Assembly: GCF_043951865.1 (NCBI RefSeq)
Contig: NZ_JBINJF010000031.1
Coordinates: 1-48,551 of the forward strand
Direction: 5' to 3'
DNA length: 48,551 nucleotides
From: JAMQKA01 sp043951865
GTDB lineage: Bacteria > Bacteroidota > Rhodothermia > Balneolales > Balneolaceae
The translations under genes and the position numbers were made by a program. Positions 1 to 8,758 of the stretch are shown here, in pieces. The notes under the pieces were generated by a model. The model did not search any database, was not told where the DNA came from, and saw only the letters and a list, made by a program, of their open reading frames with translations. Each line of letters opens with the position of its first letter. Positions within the stretch are counted from its first letter, which is position 1.

Positions 1-348
1 GCAGGGCTTGAAAACCCCGAAGGCTATCAGCTGGATGGGGTTAGCCTGACTCCGTTATTGGAGAATCCGGATAACTCCTTAAATCGCGAAGCATTGTACT
101 GGCATTTTCCGGGGTATCCGAATTCAAGATGGAGAACAGGTCCAGTGAGCGCAGTACGTTCTGAACGTTGGAAACTTATGAAATTCTACGAAACAGGTGA
201 TGTTGAGCTCTACGATCTCGCGGATGATCCAGGTGAGGAAACTGACCTTGCCAGGCAGATGCCTGGAAAAAGAGTACAATTAATGCAACAATTGGAAGGC
301 TGGCTACAGGAAACAGGTGCTCCGCTGCCTTGTTGGGCGGATGAATAA
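1..348 (+). CDS. Sulfatase, C-terminal part (truncated by window edge)
   Basis: The reading frame is open from base 1 and ends at a TAA at 346-348, so this is the last 115 codons of a longer gene. The residues match the C-terminal end of S1-type (arylsulfatase A-like) sulfatases: a '...LDGVSLTPLLENP' segment, then 'VRSERWKLMKFYETGDVELYDLADDPGEE', which is the usual short sheet domain ending in an 'LYDLxxDPxE' motif. The catalytic formylglycine site would lie upstream and cannot be seen. It is followed 80 bases later by another sulfatase on the same strand, so the two probably work on the same sulfated glycan. The TTG at 58 is only an internal codon and not a start. Confidence 0.85.
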   Translation, partial: AGLENPEGYQLDGVSLTPLLENPDNSLNREALYWHFPGYPNSRWRTGPVSAVRSERWKLMKFYETGDVELYDLADDPGEETDLARQMPGKRVQLMQQLEGWLQETGAPLPCWADE

Positions 349-427
349 TTGATAATAATCCGGTAATTATATTTTCTATTTTATTGAATTCGATTCATAC
401 TTATTTAATCAAATCAAAACAATTGGT

Positions 428-2047
428 ATGTATTTTACTTGGAAAAGTCATAGAGGAGTATTGAAAAAAGTAATCACTATTTCTGCCTTCTTTTTTTTGA
501 CCGTAATATTCGTGGGATTGAAAGGCTATGAGGGGGAAAACCAGTCCACTGATTCACCCAATATCATCATCATGTACTCCGACGATCACACTGCGCAATC
601 CATCGGAGCCTACCAGGATGTGTTGAATTATGGCCTGAAGCTGGATCATACTCCCACACCAAATATCGATCGCCTGGCCGAAGGCGGCATGCGGTTCGAC
701 AACGCGTTTGTCACCAACTCCATCTGTAAACCTTCCCGTGCCGTTCTGTTGACGGGATTACATAGCCACAAAAATGGCGTATTGACAAATGGTGAAGAGA
801 TATCTGTTGACCTGGAAACTTTTCCTAAGATTCTTCAACGAAACGGTTACCAGACGGCTATGATTGGGAAATGGCATTTGGGAACCGAACCCCAGGGATT
901 TGATTATTATGAAGTTTTATATGGACAAGGTCCGTACTATAATCCAACCATGAGGACCTCAAACGGAGATGTAGACAGGCACGGCCATACCACGGAAATA
1001 ATTGGCACCAGAGCGATTGAGTGGCTCAGGCTGCAAAGAGACAGGGACAAACCCTTCATGATGATTTACAACCACAAAGCCCCGCACCGAAACTGGCTGC
1101 CGGGTCCCGCACTCAATGATTATCAAATGCGTGATATACCGGAACCTCCCACACTTTTCTACGACTATTCCGGTCTGGCAACACCAGCCCACGAACAGGA
1201 CATGGAGATCGGAACCACCATGCGGTGGGCCTGGGATCTGAAAGTTCCGACCAATCCCGAAACGGGGGAACCGAGTGAGGGATGGGACAATCTCGTGGAA
1301 CGAAATCGACTGACGGACGAACAACTTGAACGCATTAACAATGCTTACGAAAAAGACAACGAATACCTCTACGAAAATTACGATCGGATGAGCGAAGAGG
1401 AACTCCTCCGCTGGAAATATCAGCGTTACATCAAGGACTACCTGCGGGTGATCCGGGAAGTGGATGATGAGGTTGGAAAGATGATGGCTTATCTGGAACG
1501 GGAGAATCTGCTCGACAACACCATCATCATTTATGCAGGTGATCAAGGATTCTTTTTGGGTGAAAATGGCTGGTTTGACAAGCGCTGGATCTACGAAGAG
1601 TCGATGCGTATGCCGCTGATTGTACACTGGCCGGAAGGAATCGAGGCGGGTTCGATAAACAAACAACTGGTTCAAAACCTGGATCTGGCCCCCACAATTT
1701 TAGAGCTGGCCGATGCAGAAATCCCAGAAAGGATGCAGGGTAAATCGATAGTGCCTTTGCTGAAAGGTGAAAATCCGCAAGGCTGGCGTGATGCGGTTTA
1801 TTACCACTATTATGAAGGTCCGCCAAGAGTACACGAAGTAGCCAAGCATTATGGTGTTCGCACAGACCGGTATACACTTGTTCATTATCCCAATCACGAT
1901 GAATGGGAACTGTTTGATCTTGAATCCGATCCCGAACAGATCCAAAGTGTATATGACGACCCGGAGTATACCGATGTGCAGCAAAGACTTAAGAATAGGA
2001 TTGACGAGCTTCAGGATAAATATGAAGATAATACCTGGGATGAGTAA
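428..2047 (+). CDS. S1-family sulfatase, exported
   Basis: Predicted to hydrolyse sulfate esters, probably on sulfated polysaccharide, outside the cytoplasm. It has a basic N-terminus and a hydrophobic segment (about residues 15-30) that act as a signal peptide or anchor. The metal-binding Asp pair is at about 52-53 (SDDH). The sulfatase signature C-K-P-S-R has Cys100 as the residue converted to formylglycine. The second signature GKWHLGT is at about 147-153. A late YAGDQGFFLGENGWFDKR segment supplies further active-site residues, and the C-terminus ends in the family's 'LFDLESDPEQ' sheet domain. The 539-residue length is normal. No clear ribosome site precedes the ATG at 428. An in-frame TTG at 461 with GAGGAG just before it (453-458) would start the protein at the signal peptide, but the 2-nt spacing is short. 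No maturase gene lies in the window. Confidence 0.93.
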   Translation: MYFTWKSHRGVLKKVITISAFFFLTVIFVGLKGYEGENQSTDSPNIIIMYSDDHTAQSIGAYQDVLNYGLKLDHTPTPNIDRLAEGGMRFDNAFVTNSICKPSRAVLLTGLHSHKNGVLTNGEEISVDLETFPKILQRNGYQTAMIGKWHLGTEPQGFDYYEVLYGQGPYYNPTMRTSNGDVDRHGHTTEIIGTRAIEWLRLQRDRDKPFMMIYNHKAPHRNWLPGPALNDYQMRDIPEPPTLFYDYSGLATPAHEQDMEIGTTMRWAWDLKVPTNPETGEPSEGWDNLVERNRLTDEQLERINNAYEKDNEYLYENYDRMSEEELLRWKYQRYIKDYLRVIREVDDEVGKMMAYLERENLLDNTIIIYAGDQGFFLGENGWFDKRWIYEESMRMPLIVHWPEGIEAGSINKQLVQNLDLAPTILELADAEIPERMQGKSIVPLLKGENPQGWRDAVYYHYYEGPPRVHEVAKHYGVRTDRYTLVHYPNHDEWELFDLESDPEQIQSVYDDPEYTDVQQRLKNRIDELQDKYEDNTWDE

Positions 2048-2069
2048 ACAAACTGTTGGGTGCTCAAAC

Positions 2070-2490
2070 CCTTTTTTATCAATATTTCCGGGTTTTGTTC
2101 TTTTACCTGGCTGGATGTAATTCTGAGATGGAGGCTGAGTTGTGCAGACCGCTGATAAACCAAACATCCTCCTCACTATAGTGATTTTTGTATCTGATCA
2201 TGGGTACAACTTTGGGCGAGCATGACAACTGGTCTAAAATCAGTCTTTGGGAGGGTAGCATTCGGGTTCCTTTGATTGTTTCGGTACCGGGGGATTATTT
2301 TGAACGAAATTACGGAACCGAATCAGAAGTTATCACGGAATTGATCGATCCTTATCCAACCCTTACAGATTTACCGGGATACTCTGCATCAGCACCGGAA
2401 ATACTTCAGGGTGAGAGTTTGTCACATCTGTTGAAAGGAGAAAGTATGCCGGATCAAAATCAAACTGCTTACACAGTCAAACTTTTTTAG
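2070..2490 (+). pseudogene. Decayed iduronate-2-sulfatase-like sulfatase remnant
   Basis: Pieces of one sulfatase survive in three frames. A lipobox-like segment FFYLAGCNS is encoded up to about 2124. The N-terminal core start ADKPNILL is at 2151-2174. It runs straight into VSDHGYN (2190-2210), which belongs several hundred residues further on, so the centre including the CxPSR site is gone. One extra T in the TTT at 2211-2213 then shifts the frame, which continues as LGEHDNWSKISLWEGSIRVP to the stop at 2488-2490. The C-terminus is also cut, ending in an unrelated TAYTVKLF. The order of pieces fits iduronate-2-sulfatase-like proteins. It cannot make an active enzyme. Confidence 0.85.
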
Positions 2491-2951
2491 TTGTTGTCTT
2501 CATAATCAGAGGCTTCTCTTGGTTTTCTTATTTCTAACATTTGAAAACCATTTTTAAGATTTACAGCATTATAGCCATGAATTCGTTCGATATTTAGGAT
2601 ATGTTTAAAATTCCAACGTACCAGTAAATCTGCTTTTTGAAAGGGTTGCAATCGCAATATGAAAACAATCAGCTCTGCTGGCTTTCCCAGCAACTCTTTC
2701 TTTGATATACTGTTCATATAACAAAATAGCTTATTCCGATAACTCAATATGTTGAATAACTTTACCCGGAGGTGAATTAACAAATTCACGAACAAATCCA
2801 GGAGTTCCTGTTAATTCATCATCAACTACATCTGATTTTAGAAGTTGAACGTTGTCTGTAATAACTTGATCAAAAATTTTTGAGTCCAGTAACCGAATTC
2901 TTCATCAAACTTGCCACCCAAAACGGAGGTGTCAACATAAATAGTTTTCAT
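2487..2951 (-). pseudogene. Decayed PIN-domain toxin (type II toxin-antitoxin family)
   Basis: On the minus strand an ATG at 2951 opens MKTIYVDTSVLGGKFDEEF, the usual start of a PIN-domain ribonuclease toxin with its first acidic residue. The frame is lost by a one-base deletion near 2875-2885 and continues as FDQVITDNVQLLKSDVVDDE. It then meets a nonsense TAA at 2731-2733 where relatives have Glu (ELSE*AILLYEQYI). It shifts again by one inserted base near 2640 and ends with the family's typical ADLLVRWNFKHILNIERI and GYNAVNLKNGFQMLEIRKP. With one stop and two frameshifts it is inactive. No antitoxin gene is visible upstream (2952-3199). Its stop codon overlaps the stop of the decayed sulfatase on the other strand. 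Confidence 0.87.
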
Positions 2952-3199
2952 AAATAATATACTGTAATGATACTGGGGTGGCGATAACTGTTCGTCTTGA
3001 TTAAAAAAACAAGAACCGGTGTAACCCTATAACACGGTTTAATAGTCAACCCGGGCTTGCTCGAACCATGAAAATGTTCGACATCTGCGAAACCGGGTCA
3101 AAAATCGTACCTGTCAGGTTTTGTTTATTGTATGATCCACTTGATCCCGTAAATATGACAGGTATTGGATACACGATCAATCATGACATTCAAATACAA

Positions 3200-4978
3200 A
3201 TGAAAGGAATAAACTACCTTCTTATCATCACTCAGTGGGTACTGTTGCTTGGTGCATGCAGCGGAAGCAATACCAGTGAGGACGACGCACTGCCGAATAT
3301 TGTACTCATCGTCACCGACGACCAGGGCTGGGGGGATTTGAGTATTCACGGAAATGAAAACATCAGGACGCCAAACATTGACTCTCTTGCCTACGAAGGA
3401 GCTTCATTCGCCAACTTTTACGTGCAGCCGGTCTGCTCGCCCACGCGGGCGGAGCTGCTGACCGGCCGGTATCACCCGCGCAGCGGCGTGTACAGCACTT
3501 CGGCCGGCGGAGAGCGCATGGACCTGGATGAGACCACGATAGCCGAGGTGTTCCAGCAGGCAGGATACCACACCGGCGTGTTTGGCAAATGGCACAACGG
3601 GATGCAGTATCCCTACCACCCGAACGGGCGCGGATTTGACGAGTTCTACGGGTTCGCCTCCGGTCACTGGGGCGATTACTTCAGCCCGAAATTTCTGGAA
3701 CGCAATGGCAGGTTGGTTCAGGGTGAAGGATACATAGTAAATGATTTAACAGATAAAGCGCTTTCATTTATTGATGCCAATCAAGACGAGCCGTTTTTCG
3801 CATATATCCCATACAATACTCCGCACTCACCGATGCAGGTCCCGGATCGCTGGTGGAACCAGTTTGAGGGCACGGAGCTGGAGATGCGGCACCGGGATCC
3901 CGAAAAAGAAGACCCGCAGTTCACGCGGGCCGCCCTGGCAATGGTGGAAAATATTGACTGGAATGTGGGGCGCCTCAATCGGAAACTGGATAGGTTGGGA
4001 CTTAAAGAAAACACAATCGTGCTGTATATAAGTGATAACGGTCCCAACAGCTGGCGGTGGAACGGCGGTATGCGCGGGCGGAAAGGCTCGACAGATGAGG
4101 GTGGCGTGCGATCTCCATTGTTTGTTCGCTGGCCGGGAAAAATTGAGGCCGGCAAACAGGTGGAGGAGGTGACCGGTGCCATCGACCTGATGCCGACGCT
4201 CGCTGACCTGGCCGGAATCGATATGCAGCCCCGGCACCCGGTAGACGGGAAAAGCCTGGAGCCGCTGCTGCTTTCCGATAATCCCGAGTGGCAGGACCGC
4301 CTGCTGTTTGCCCACTGGCGGGGCCGGACCAGCGTGCGAACCGGCACCTACCGGCTGGACCACGAGGGAAGACTCTACGATATCAGGCAGGATCGGGGTC
4401 AGCAGCAGGACGTTTCCGACCAGCACCCGGAGCTGGCGAAATCTCTCAGGGACACCGTGGCGCGCTGGGAACAGCAGGTGATCCCGGAACATCCGGAGGC
4501 CCCGCGCCCCTTCCCGGTGGGGCACCCGGACTTCCGGTACACGCAGCTGCCGGCGCGGGATGGGGCGGCCCACGGCAATATTGAGCGGTCCAACCGATTC
4601 CCCAATGCCTCCTTCTTCACCAATTGGACAAGCAAGCAGGACAGCATTACCTGGGACGTTGAGGTAATAAATGATGGAAAATTTACTGTTGATCTGTATT
4701 ATACCTGCCGGCCGGAAGATGTGGGTTCAACGATATCACTGTCCTTTGGGTCCCACTCGGTGGAAACGGTCGTCGGCCAGCCCCACGACCCCCCGCTGGA
4801 GGGGATGGAGCATGACCGCGTGGAGCGGATTGAGTCGTATGTGAAGGATTTCAAACCGTTGGACATGGGAACCATTGAACTGGAAAAGGGACGAGGCACA
4901 TTGACACTGAAGGCCTCCGAAATGCCCGGGGATGAGGTAGCGGACGTACGGCTGTTGATGTTGACGAGAATAGAGTAA
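3200..4978 (+). CDS. S1-family arylsulfatase, lipoprotein
   Basis: Predicted exported sulfatase of 592 residues. The ATG at 3200 is chosen because it starts a lipoprotein signal peptide (MKGINYLLIITQWVLLLGAC, lipid-modified Cys20). The longer frame from 3068 adds 44 unlike residues. The core begins PNIVLIVTDDQGWGD with the metal-binding Asp pair. The signature C-S-P-T-R has Cys79 as the formylglycine site. FGKWHNG follows, and YISDNGPNSWRWNGGMRGRKGS carries further metal-site residues. A short 'LYDIRQDRGQQQDVSDQHPE' closes the catalytic part. Roughly the last 150 residues form an extra beta-rich C-terminal domain. It lies on the same strand as the other sulfatases but 0.7 kb from the nearest one, so it may have its own promoter. 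Confidence 0.92.
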   Translation: MKGINYLLIITQWVLLLGACSGSNTSEDDALPNIVLIVTDDQGWGDLSIHGNENIRTPNIDSLAYEGASFANFYVQPVCSPTRAELLTGRYHPRSGVYSTSAGGERMDLDETTIAEVFQQAGYHTGVFGKWHNGMQYPYHPNGRGFDEFYGFASGHWGDYFSPKFLERNGRLVQGEGYIVNDLTDKALSFIDANQDEPFFAYIPYNTPHSPMQVPDRWWNQFEGTELEMRHRDPEKEDPQFTRAALAMVENIDWNVGRLNRKLDRLGLKENTIVLYISDNGPNSWRWNGGMRGRKGSTDEGGVRSPLFVRWPGKIEAGKQVEEVTGAIDLMPTLADLAGIDMQPRHPVDGKSLEPLLLSDNPEWQDRLLFAHWRGRTSVRTGTYRLDHEGRLYDIRQDRGQQQDVSDQHPELAKSLRDTVARWEQQVIPEHPEAPRPFPVGHPDFRYTQLPARDGAAHGNIERSNRFPNASFFTNWTSKQDSITWDVEVINDGKFTVDLYYTCRPEDVGSTISLSFGSHSVETVVGQPHDPPLEGMEHDRVERIESYVKDFKPLDMGTIELEKGRGTLTLKASEMPGDEVADVRLLMLTRIE

Positions 4979-5291
4979 ACAAATACTACCGTTGAACACA
5001 GGCTATTATGGATTATTAGGGATTGGTTTTACCCGGAGTATTCACCAAGAAATTGGTTCGTGTGCAAGGCGAAGTGGTAATCGCAAGCGAAACGTATATT
5101 GATGCATTGAGAGCGCGATTTCCAACTTTAACGCAGCAGACGGGACTATTTTGTAGCCCGATACACACTGTTAGGTTTATTCCAGCCTTAAAATTAAGGT
5201 AACTTGCATCCTGTCAAGGCATTACACGTATTCAGACTCTATTATCGTGAGACATGCAGGCTAAAGCATGCCAGCATCTGTAAAGCTTTGC
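4979..5291. other. Intergenic stretch without a recognised gene
   Basis: No convincing reading frame was found on either strand. The segment 5067-5140 contains an imperfect inverted repeat (arms around GTGGTAATCGC and GCGATTTCCAAC), so it may fold or be a decayed mobile-element end. The genes on both sides converge on this stretch, so a terminator is expected here, but no clear hairpin with a T-run was seen. Confidence 0.4.
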
Positions 5292-5687
5292 TTATACAAG
5301 ACCGTTCAGCAATTCCAGTATCTTGTTTCCCTTGACATCCCAGTGCGATCCCTTCCAGGCAACGGATCGGTTGTTTACGACAATAGCCTGGGGCGATTCA
5401 TGGCGGACATCCAGTGTGGATGCAATAGCATTGGATACGTCTCGCTGGTGAATAACATTGACCAAATACAGGTCGGCGATCTCACTTGCCTGGTTGGTAA
5501 TCTTGTCAAGCTCTTGCCGGGCCAGGAAACAGACACTGCAGCGATGGCTGTGCTTGTAAATGAGCTGAGGCCGTTCTTCGGAGTTCTCCAGCATGGATTC
5601 AATATCTTCCAACCCGGGGATGCTATTCCATAGTTCACGTTCGTCCGATTCAGAAGATTTATCTCTAATTCGATCAAAAAAACTCAT
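5292..5687 (-). CDS. ytxJ: Monothiol bacilliredoxin YtxJ
   Basis: Small thioredoxin-fold protein of 131 residues matching the bacillithiol-system protein YtxJ (DUF2847), thought to remove bacillithiol from oxidised proteins in the cytoplasm. Visible landmarks are WNSIPGLEDIESML near the N-terminus, the active-site strand and loop LIYKHSHRC (Cys50) with a second cysteine three residues later (Cys53), and RHESPQAIVVNNRSVAWKGSHWDV containing the cis-Pro region. The ATG at 5687 is preferred because it gives MSFFDRIRD. The longer frame from 5717 adds ten residues of non-family sequence. The C-x2-C pair is unusual, since many YtxJ proteins have a single Cys. Its presence implies that the host makes bacillithiol. 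Confidence 0.9.
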   Translation of the reverse strand: MSFFDRIRDKSSESDERELWNSIPGLEDIESMLENSEERPQLIYKHSHRCSVCFLARQELDKITNQASEIADLYLVNVIHQRDVSNAIASTLDVRHESPQAIVVNNRSVAWKGSHWDVKGNKILELLNGLV

Positions 5688-5812
5688 AATAATAGTTGTT
5701 GTGTTTATGGCTGCCACTGCTGTTGATACCGGCAGATTTTAACGCTGTTAAATCGCAAAACAGGCCCGTAGCGTTCCGGACCTGCCATTGCGACTGTTAT
5801 ACTTTTTACGGG

Positions 5813-6370
5813 TTATACCGTGGCAAATTCGACCTTTTCCGGCTCAAACGGCTCATCGACCGGGGTGACAGCCAGGTGATTGGTGTAGTTGCTCATCGTC
5901 TTAAGGGCGATCACCAGGTTCACCTCCAGCGCCTGCCGCTTGCTGTAGCCGGCATCCAGGAACGCCTGGAGGTCGCTTTCTTCCACAAAGCCCCGTTTTT
6001 GAACGGATCTCTTTACGTAGGTAACCAGTGCGTTCAGTTTTGAGTCCGGCAGCGGATCCCCGTTGCGGACGGCATCGACAATCTCGTCGTCGGCGTTGAT
6101 CTGGTTGCGCAGGATCGTGGAGTGAACGGCCGTGCAGTAATGGCACTTGTTTTCTACGCTGACTGCCAAAATTGCCAGCTGCTGTTCTTTGGGAGTGAAG
6201 TCTGTCTTGCCGACGATTTCGTTCAGCTTCAGGTAGCCCTCCAGCAGGGCCGGCGATTCGGCAAACTCTCCCAGTAAATTGGGGAGGAAGCCGAATTTTT
6301 CCCTGGCCGCTTCGAGAAATGGTTTCGATTCTTCCGGTGCATTGTCGGTGTTATAGATAGTAAAATTCAT
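5813..6370 (-). CDS. Carboxymuconolactone decarboxylase / AhpD-like protein
   Basis: 185-residue all-helical protein of the AhpD superfamily. The redox motif C-H-Y-C-T-A-V-H (Cys76, Cys79, His83) matches the family pattern CxxCxxxH. The preceding text (FGFLPNLLGEFAESPALLEGYL) and following text (ALEVNLVIALKTMSNYTNHL) are typical of peroxidase-related members. Likely a cytoplasmic thiol peroxidase or disulfide reductase; the substrate is unknown. It lies between the bacilliredoxin gene and a membrane protein gene, all on the minus strand, suggesting a loose oxidative-stress group. A second AhpD-like gene lies at 24045-24605. Confidence 0.9.
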   Translation of the reverse strand: MNFTIYNTDNAPEESKPFLEAAREKFGFLPNLLGEFAESPALLEGYLKLNEIVGKTDFTPKEQQLAILAVSVENKCHYCTAVHSTILRNQINADDEIVDAVRNGDPLPDSKLNALVTYVKRSVQKRGFVEESDLQAFLDAGYSKRQALEVNLVIALKTMSNYTNHLAVTPVDEPFEPEKVEFATV

Positions 6371-6418
6371 AATAAGTAGTGTTTGATTTGTTGAGTGATT
6401 AACGTGCGATGTACAAGA

Positions 6419-6859
6419 TCAGGCTGTAGCTTCAGATGTTGTAGATTGCTGCTTAAAATCCCGGTTGATCCAAAAAATGAGCGGAAGTGCAAAGGCAAAG
6501 TGACGAAGCAGGGTGACCACCGGTGTCATGGCCGATTGATCAAGTCCCGCTACGCCCGCTCCAAGCAGGGGCAGCATGAAGAGCCAGACCAGCGCGATAG
6601 TCTCGGCCGTAACAAAGATCAACGGCCGGAGCCAGTAGGGTCCCCACAGGTGAGGGGCAATGGCGGTGTAGAGGATCGCCAGCAACACGCCGTTGCCATA
6701 GTGGCCGAATATGCCGTAGGCAAATCCCAGTCCCGTCTTTTGCCCCAGCAGTCCGGGAATATCCCACCACTGGCCGGTAAAAATCAGGCCAACGATATCA
6801 AATAGAACGGTACCAACGACTCCGGCAATAATCGCTTTCTTCCAGTTGAGTGATTCCAT
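6419..6859 (-). CDS. Four-helix integral membrane protein, function unknown
   Basis: 146-residue protein with about four hydrophobic segments (near residues 8-28, 50-70, 78-100 and 117-130). The N-terminal pattern AGVVGTVLFDIVGLIFTG followed by WWDIP resembles small uncharacterised membrane proteins of Bacteroidota. No catalytic motif is visible. It shares general size and layout with the protein at 21835-22326, so the two may be distant relatives. It is 48 bases upstream of the AhpD-like gene and could be co-transcribed with it. No function is assigned. Confidence 0.75.
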   Translation of the reverse strand: MESLNWKKAIIAGVVGTVLFDIVGLIFTGQWWDIPGLLGQKTGLGFAYGIFGHYGNGVLLAILYTAIAPHLWGPYWLRPLIFVTAETIALVWLFMLPLLGAGVAGLDQSAMTPVVTLLRHFAFALPLIFWINRDFKQQSTTSEATA

Positions 6860-7506
6860 AGTATGTTTTGGGTTTGTTTCGATTTTGATTCTGCCCCAAT
6901 ATCTATGGAACCAGTCAGAATGCGAATGACCACTCTTCCCATATCCTTATCAATTTTTCCTTTTTGGTGCTTCTTTAATACTCCTTCCCTGTTCATTCGT
7001 TATTTGTTTGAACCAATAACTAAATCGCGTCGCTGCTGTATTCTGCCGGAGGGCTCAGGATCGTGGAAGGGGGGGATTATGGATGAAGGATTATGAATTT
7101 TACGGGGTGCCTTCCCCATTGTGGCGGTTATTATGAAAGAGCTGGAAGTGATGTTCGAAGGGGGGGGGACAGGAGGGTAATCAGTGAAGAATTAAAAATC
7201 AGAGGGCTTTGCAAAACATCAGTTTGAACATTGTTTCTTAATTTGTTGTGGCAGGGCTTTAATCTCCCCTTCAGGGGAGCCCCGCCGAAGGCGGGAGGGG
7301 TGTTATTCTATGTCAGACCTGCACCTCCCGACCCAATCGCAAAACCCACGCGATTGGCCCACCCTCCTCGAGGAGGGACTGTTTTCTTGCCATTTCAAGG
7401 CAAACAGGCATTCTGGTTGAGATCACTATGTAGAACTCAGGTTAAGCTACCATTTTACTGCCATAATCCATCCGCTTGTGTTCCCTGTACGGTAGCAGAA
7501 CCCGGG
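6860..7506. other. Intergenic region with GC-rich multi-hairpin repeat
   Basis: No gene is supported; the plus-strand frame starting at 7231 mostly mirrors the AraC gene. The stretch contains the motif GGGCTTTGCAAAAC at 7204-7217 (see the repeat family at 35427 and 39047). A cluster of hairpins follows at 7264-7377: CTCCCCT/AGGGGAG (7264-7279), CCCGCC/GGCGGG (7281-7295), CCAATCGC/GCGATTGG (7333-7357) and a perfect 16-bp palindrome (7362-7377). Confidence 0.6.
7264..7377. repeat. Cluster of four GC-rich hairpins
   Basis: Four consecutive inverted repeats in 114 bases: a 7-bp stem with 2-nt loop, a 6-bp stem with GAA loop, an 8-bp stem with 9-nt loop, and a 16-bp perfect palindrome CCCTCCTCGAGGAGGG. 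Probably a dispersed intergenic element of a Bacteroidota type. It could terminate transcripts from the AraC gene, which ends at 7507. Confidence 0.6.
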
Positions 7507-8340
7507 CTAACTGGTGATGCTTTTCCGGTAGGCCGAGGGAGACATACCGGTTTCCTTCTTGAAAAATCGGCTGAAATGGGCCTGTTCCGAGAAGCCGAGC
7601 TCGTAGGCGATCTCCTTGGCAAGCTTGTCGGTCTTGAGAAGCTGGCGTTTCCCTTCCAGGGCTATTCGGTAGTGGATCATCTCAAGCGGACTTTTGTGTC
7701 CCGCCTCGGCAAATACGTTGGAAAGAGTTTTGGGAGATTTGTGCAGCATCTCCGCGTAGGCGCTTACCTGGTGATGCTCTTTGTAATGCTGTTCCACCAG
7801 GATATTAAACTGGCGGATCAGCTCGGTCTGGTGCTCCCCGATATCCTCCGGGAAAAACTGCTTGCGGGCGAGCCTCGTGCTTTTGATAATTAACCGCTTC
7901 AGCAGCATTCGCAGCATCTCTCCCTGGATCCGGTCCCGGGTGTCAAGCTCATCAATCAGCACCTGGAACAGGGTTTCAAACTTGGGCACCTCCTGGTCAT
8001 TGAGATTCAGTACGGGCAGTTCGGAGGATCCCCAAAAAAGCAACCCCTCGCAGGATACCTCATTGTCGTTCTCGTGGATGCAATAAAATTCCCTGTTGAA
8101 CAGCAGCAGCTGGTAATCACGAGCAATAGCAGAGAAGTCAGGGTTTTGCAGGGGCGTAAGGCAGATGAGGTTATCCCGTCCAACCGTAACCTCCACATTG
8201 TTTATCATGAGGCCGAACGGGGAGCCGCGATTCCAGAGTATTTTAAAGAAATCGTCTCCATCGTACCTGTCAATATCGCTGTGATGGTCCGTCAGGATCA
8301 TCTTGCTGCCCAGCTCGTCATCCCGGTATATTTTGACCAT
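7507..8340 (-). CDS. AraC-family transcriptional regulator
   Basis: 277-residue DNA-binding regulator. The N-terminal about 160 residues fit a cupin-like sensing domain (ICLTPLQNPDFSAIARDYQLLLFNREFYCIHENDNE). The C-terminal about 100 residues carry the paired helix-turn-helix of the family: VSAYAEMLHKSPKTLSNVF, then KEIAYELGFSEQAHFSRFFKKETGMSPSAYR, the classic AraC signature. It lies downstream of the efflux operon and a DUF2892 gene on the same strand, separated by about 175 bases, so it may be transcribed alone. The target is unknown; the neighbouring efflux genes are plausible. Confidence 0.92.
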   Translation of the reverse strand: MVKIYRDDELGSKMILTDHHSDIDRYDGDDFFKILWNRGSPFGLMINNVEVTVGRDNLICLTPLQNPDFSAIARDYQLLLFNREFYCIHENDNEVSCEGLLFWGSSELPVLNLNDQEVPKFETLFQVLIDELDTRDRIQGEMLRMLLKRLIIKSTRLARKQFFPEDIGEHQTELIRQFNILVEQHYKEHHQVSAYAEMLHKSPKTLSNVFAEAGHKSPLEMIHYRIALEGKRQLLKTDKLAKEIAYELGFSEQAHFSRFFKKETGMSPSAYRKSITS

Positions 8341-8515
8341 ATCTGAATGCCTGAAGATCGTTTTATGAGTCTCATGTTCAGACTATGGATGCCTTTGATT
8401 TGGCAAATCTTACTCCCGGCGCCGGAACTTTATGGATTCCTGAAGAGATCCGTGTGGATCGGTTGCCGTTATTCTTTAGAAAACACAAATTCAGGCTAAA
8501 TACTTGTGAGAAACG

Positions 8516-8758
8516 TTAGTCAGGGACAGATTTTTTCTCGTCGCCCACTCCCAGCCTGGCAAAGATCTGTTCGGCGAGGCACCAGTGGGAAAATGCCGAC
8601 TGGAACAGGTTCAGACCGACAAACAGGGTAAGCAAAAGCCAGTATGGACTTACGAAATAGCCCAATCCCAAACTTATGGTTACCATCGTGCCGGCCAGGA
8701 TTCGTATTGCACGCTCCATAGGCCGCATTGTTGAACAGGAGGTAGTTTTGTTACTCAT
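8516..8758 (-). CDS. DUF2892 (YgaP-type) small membrane protein
   Basis: 80-residue protein with the DUF2892 layout: an N-terminal MRPMERAIRILAGTMV motif, two adjacent transmembrane helices (about 20-36 and 40-56), and a short tail containing HWCLAEQIFARLG. In other bacteria this domain is found alone or fused to rhodaneses (YgaP), linking it to sulfur or metal stress. Here it lies downstream of the PII-like and RND genes, in a region that also contains an ArsR-rhodanese regulator. Its molecular role is unknown. Confidence 0.85.
   Translation of the reverse strand: MSNKTTSCSTMRPMERAIRILAGTMVTISLGLGYFVSPYWLLLTLFVGLNLFQSAFSHWCLAEQIFARLGVGDEKKSVPD

Noticed and set aside
959..1675. 238-codon minus-strand open frame
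   Set aside because: It is a shadow of the intact sulfatase at 428-2047.
3068..3199. Upstream extension of the arylsulfatase frame
   Set aside because: The 44 residues do not resemble a signal peptide, while the ATG at 3200 starts a clear lipoprotein signal.
3827..4573. 248-codon minus-strand open frame
   Set aside because: It lies fully inside the arylsulfatase gene on the other strand and shows no family motif.
7231..7893. 220-codon plus-strand open frame
   Set aside because: Its second half mirrors the AraC helix-turn-helix region and its first half crosses the hairpin cluster.
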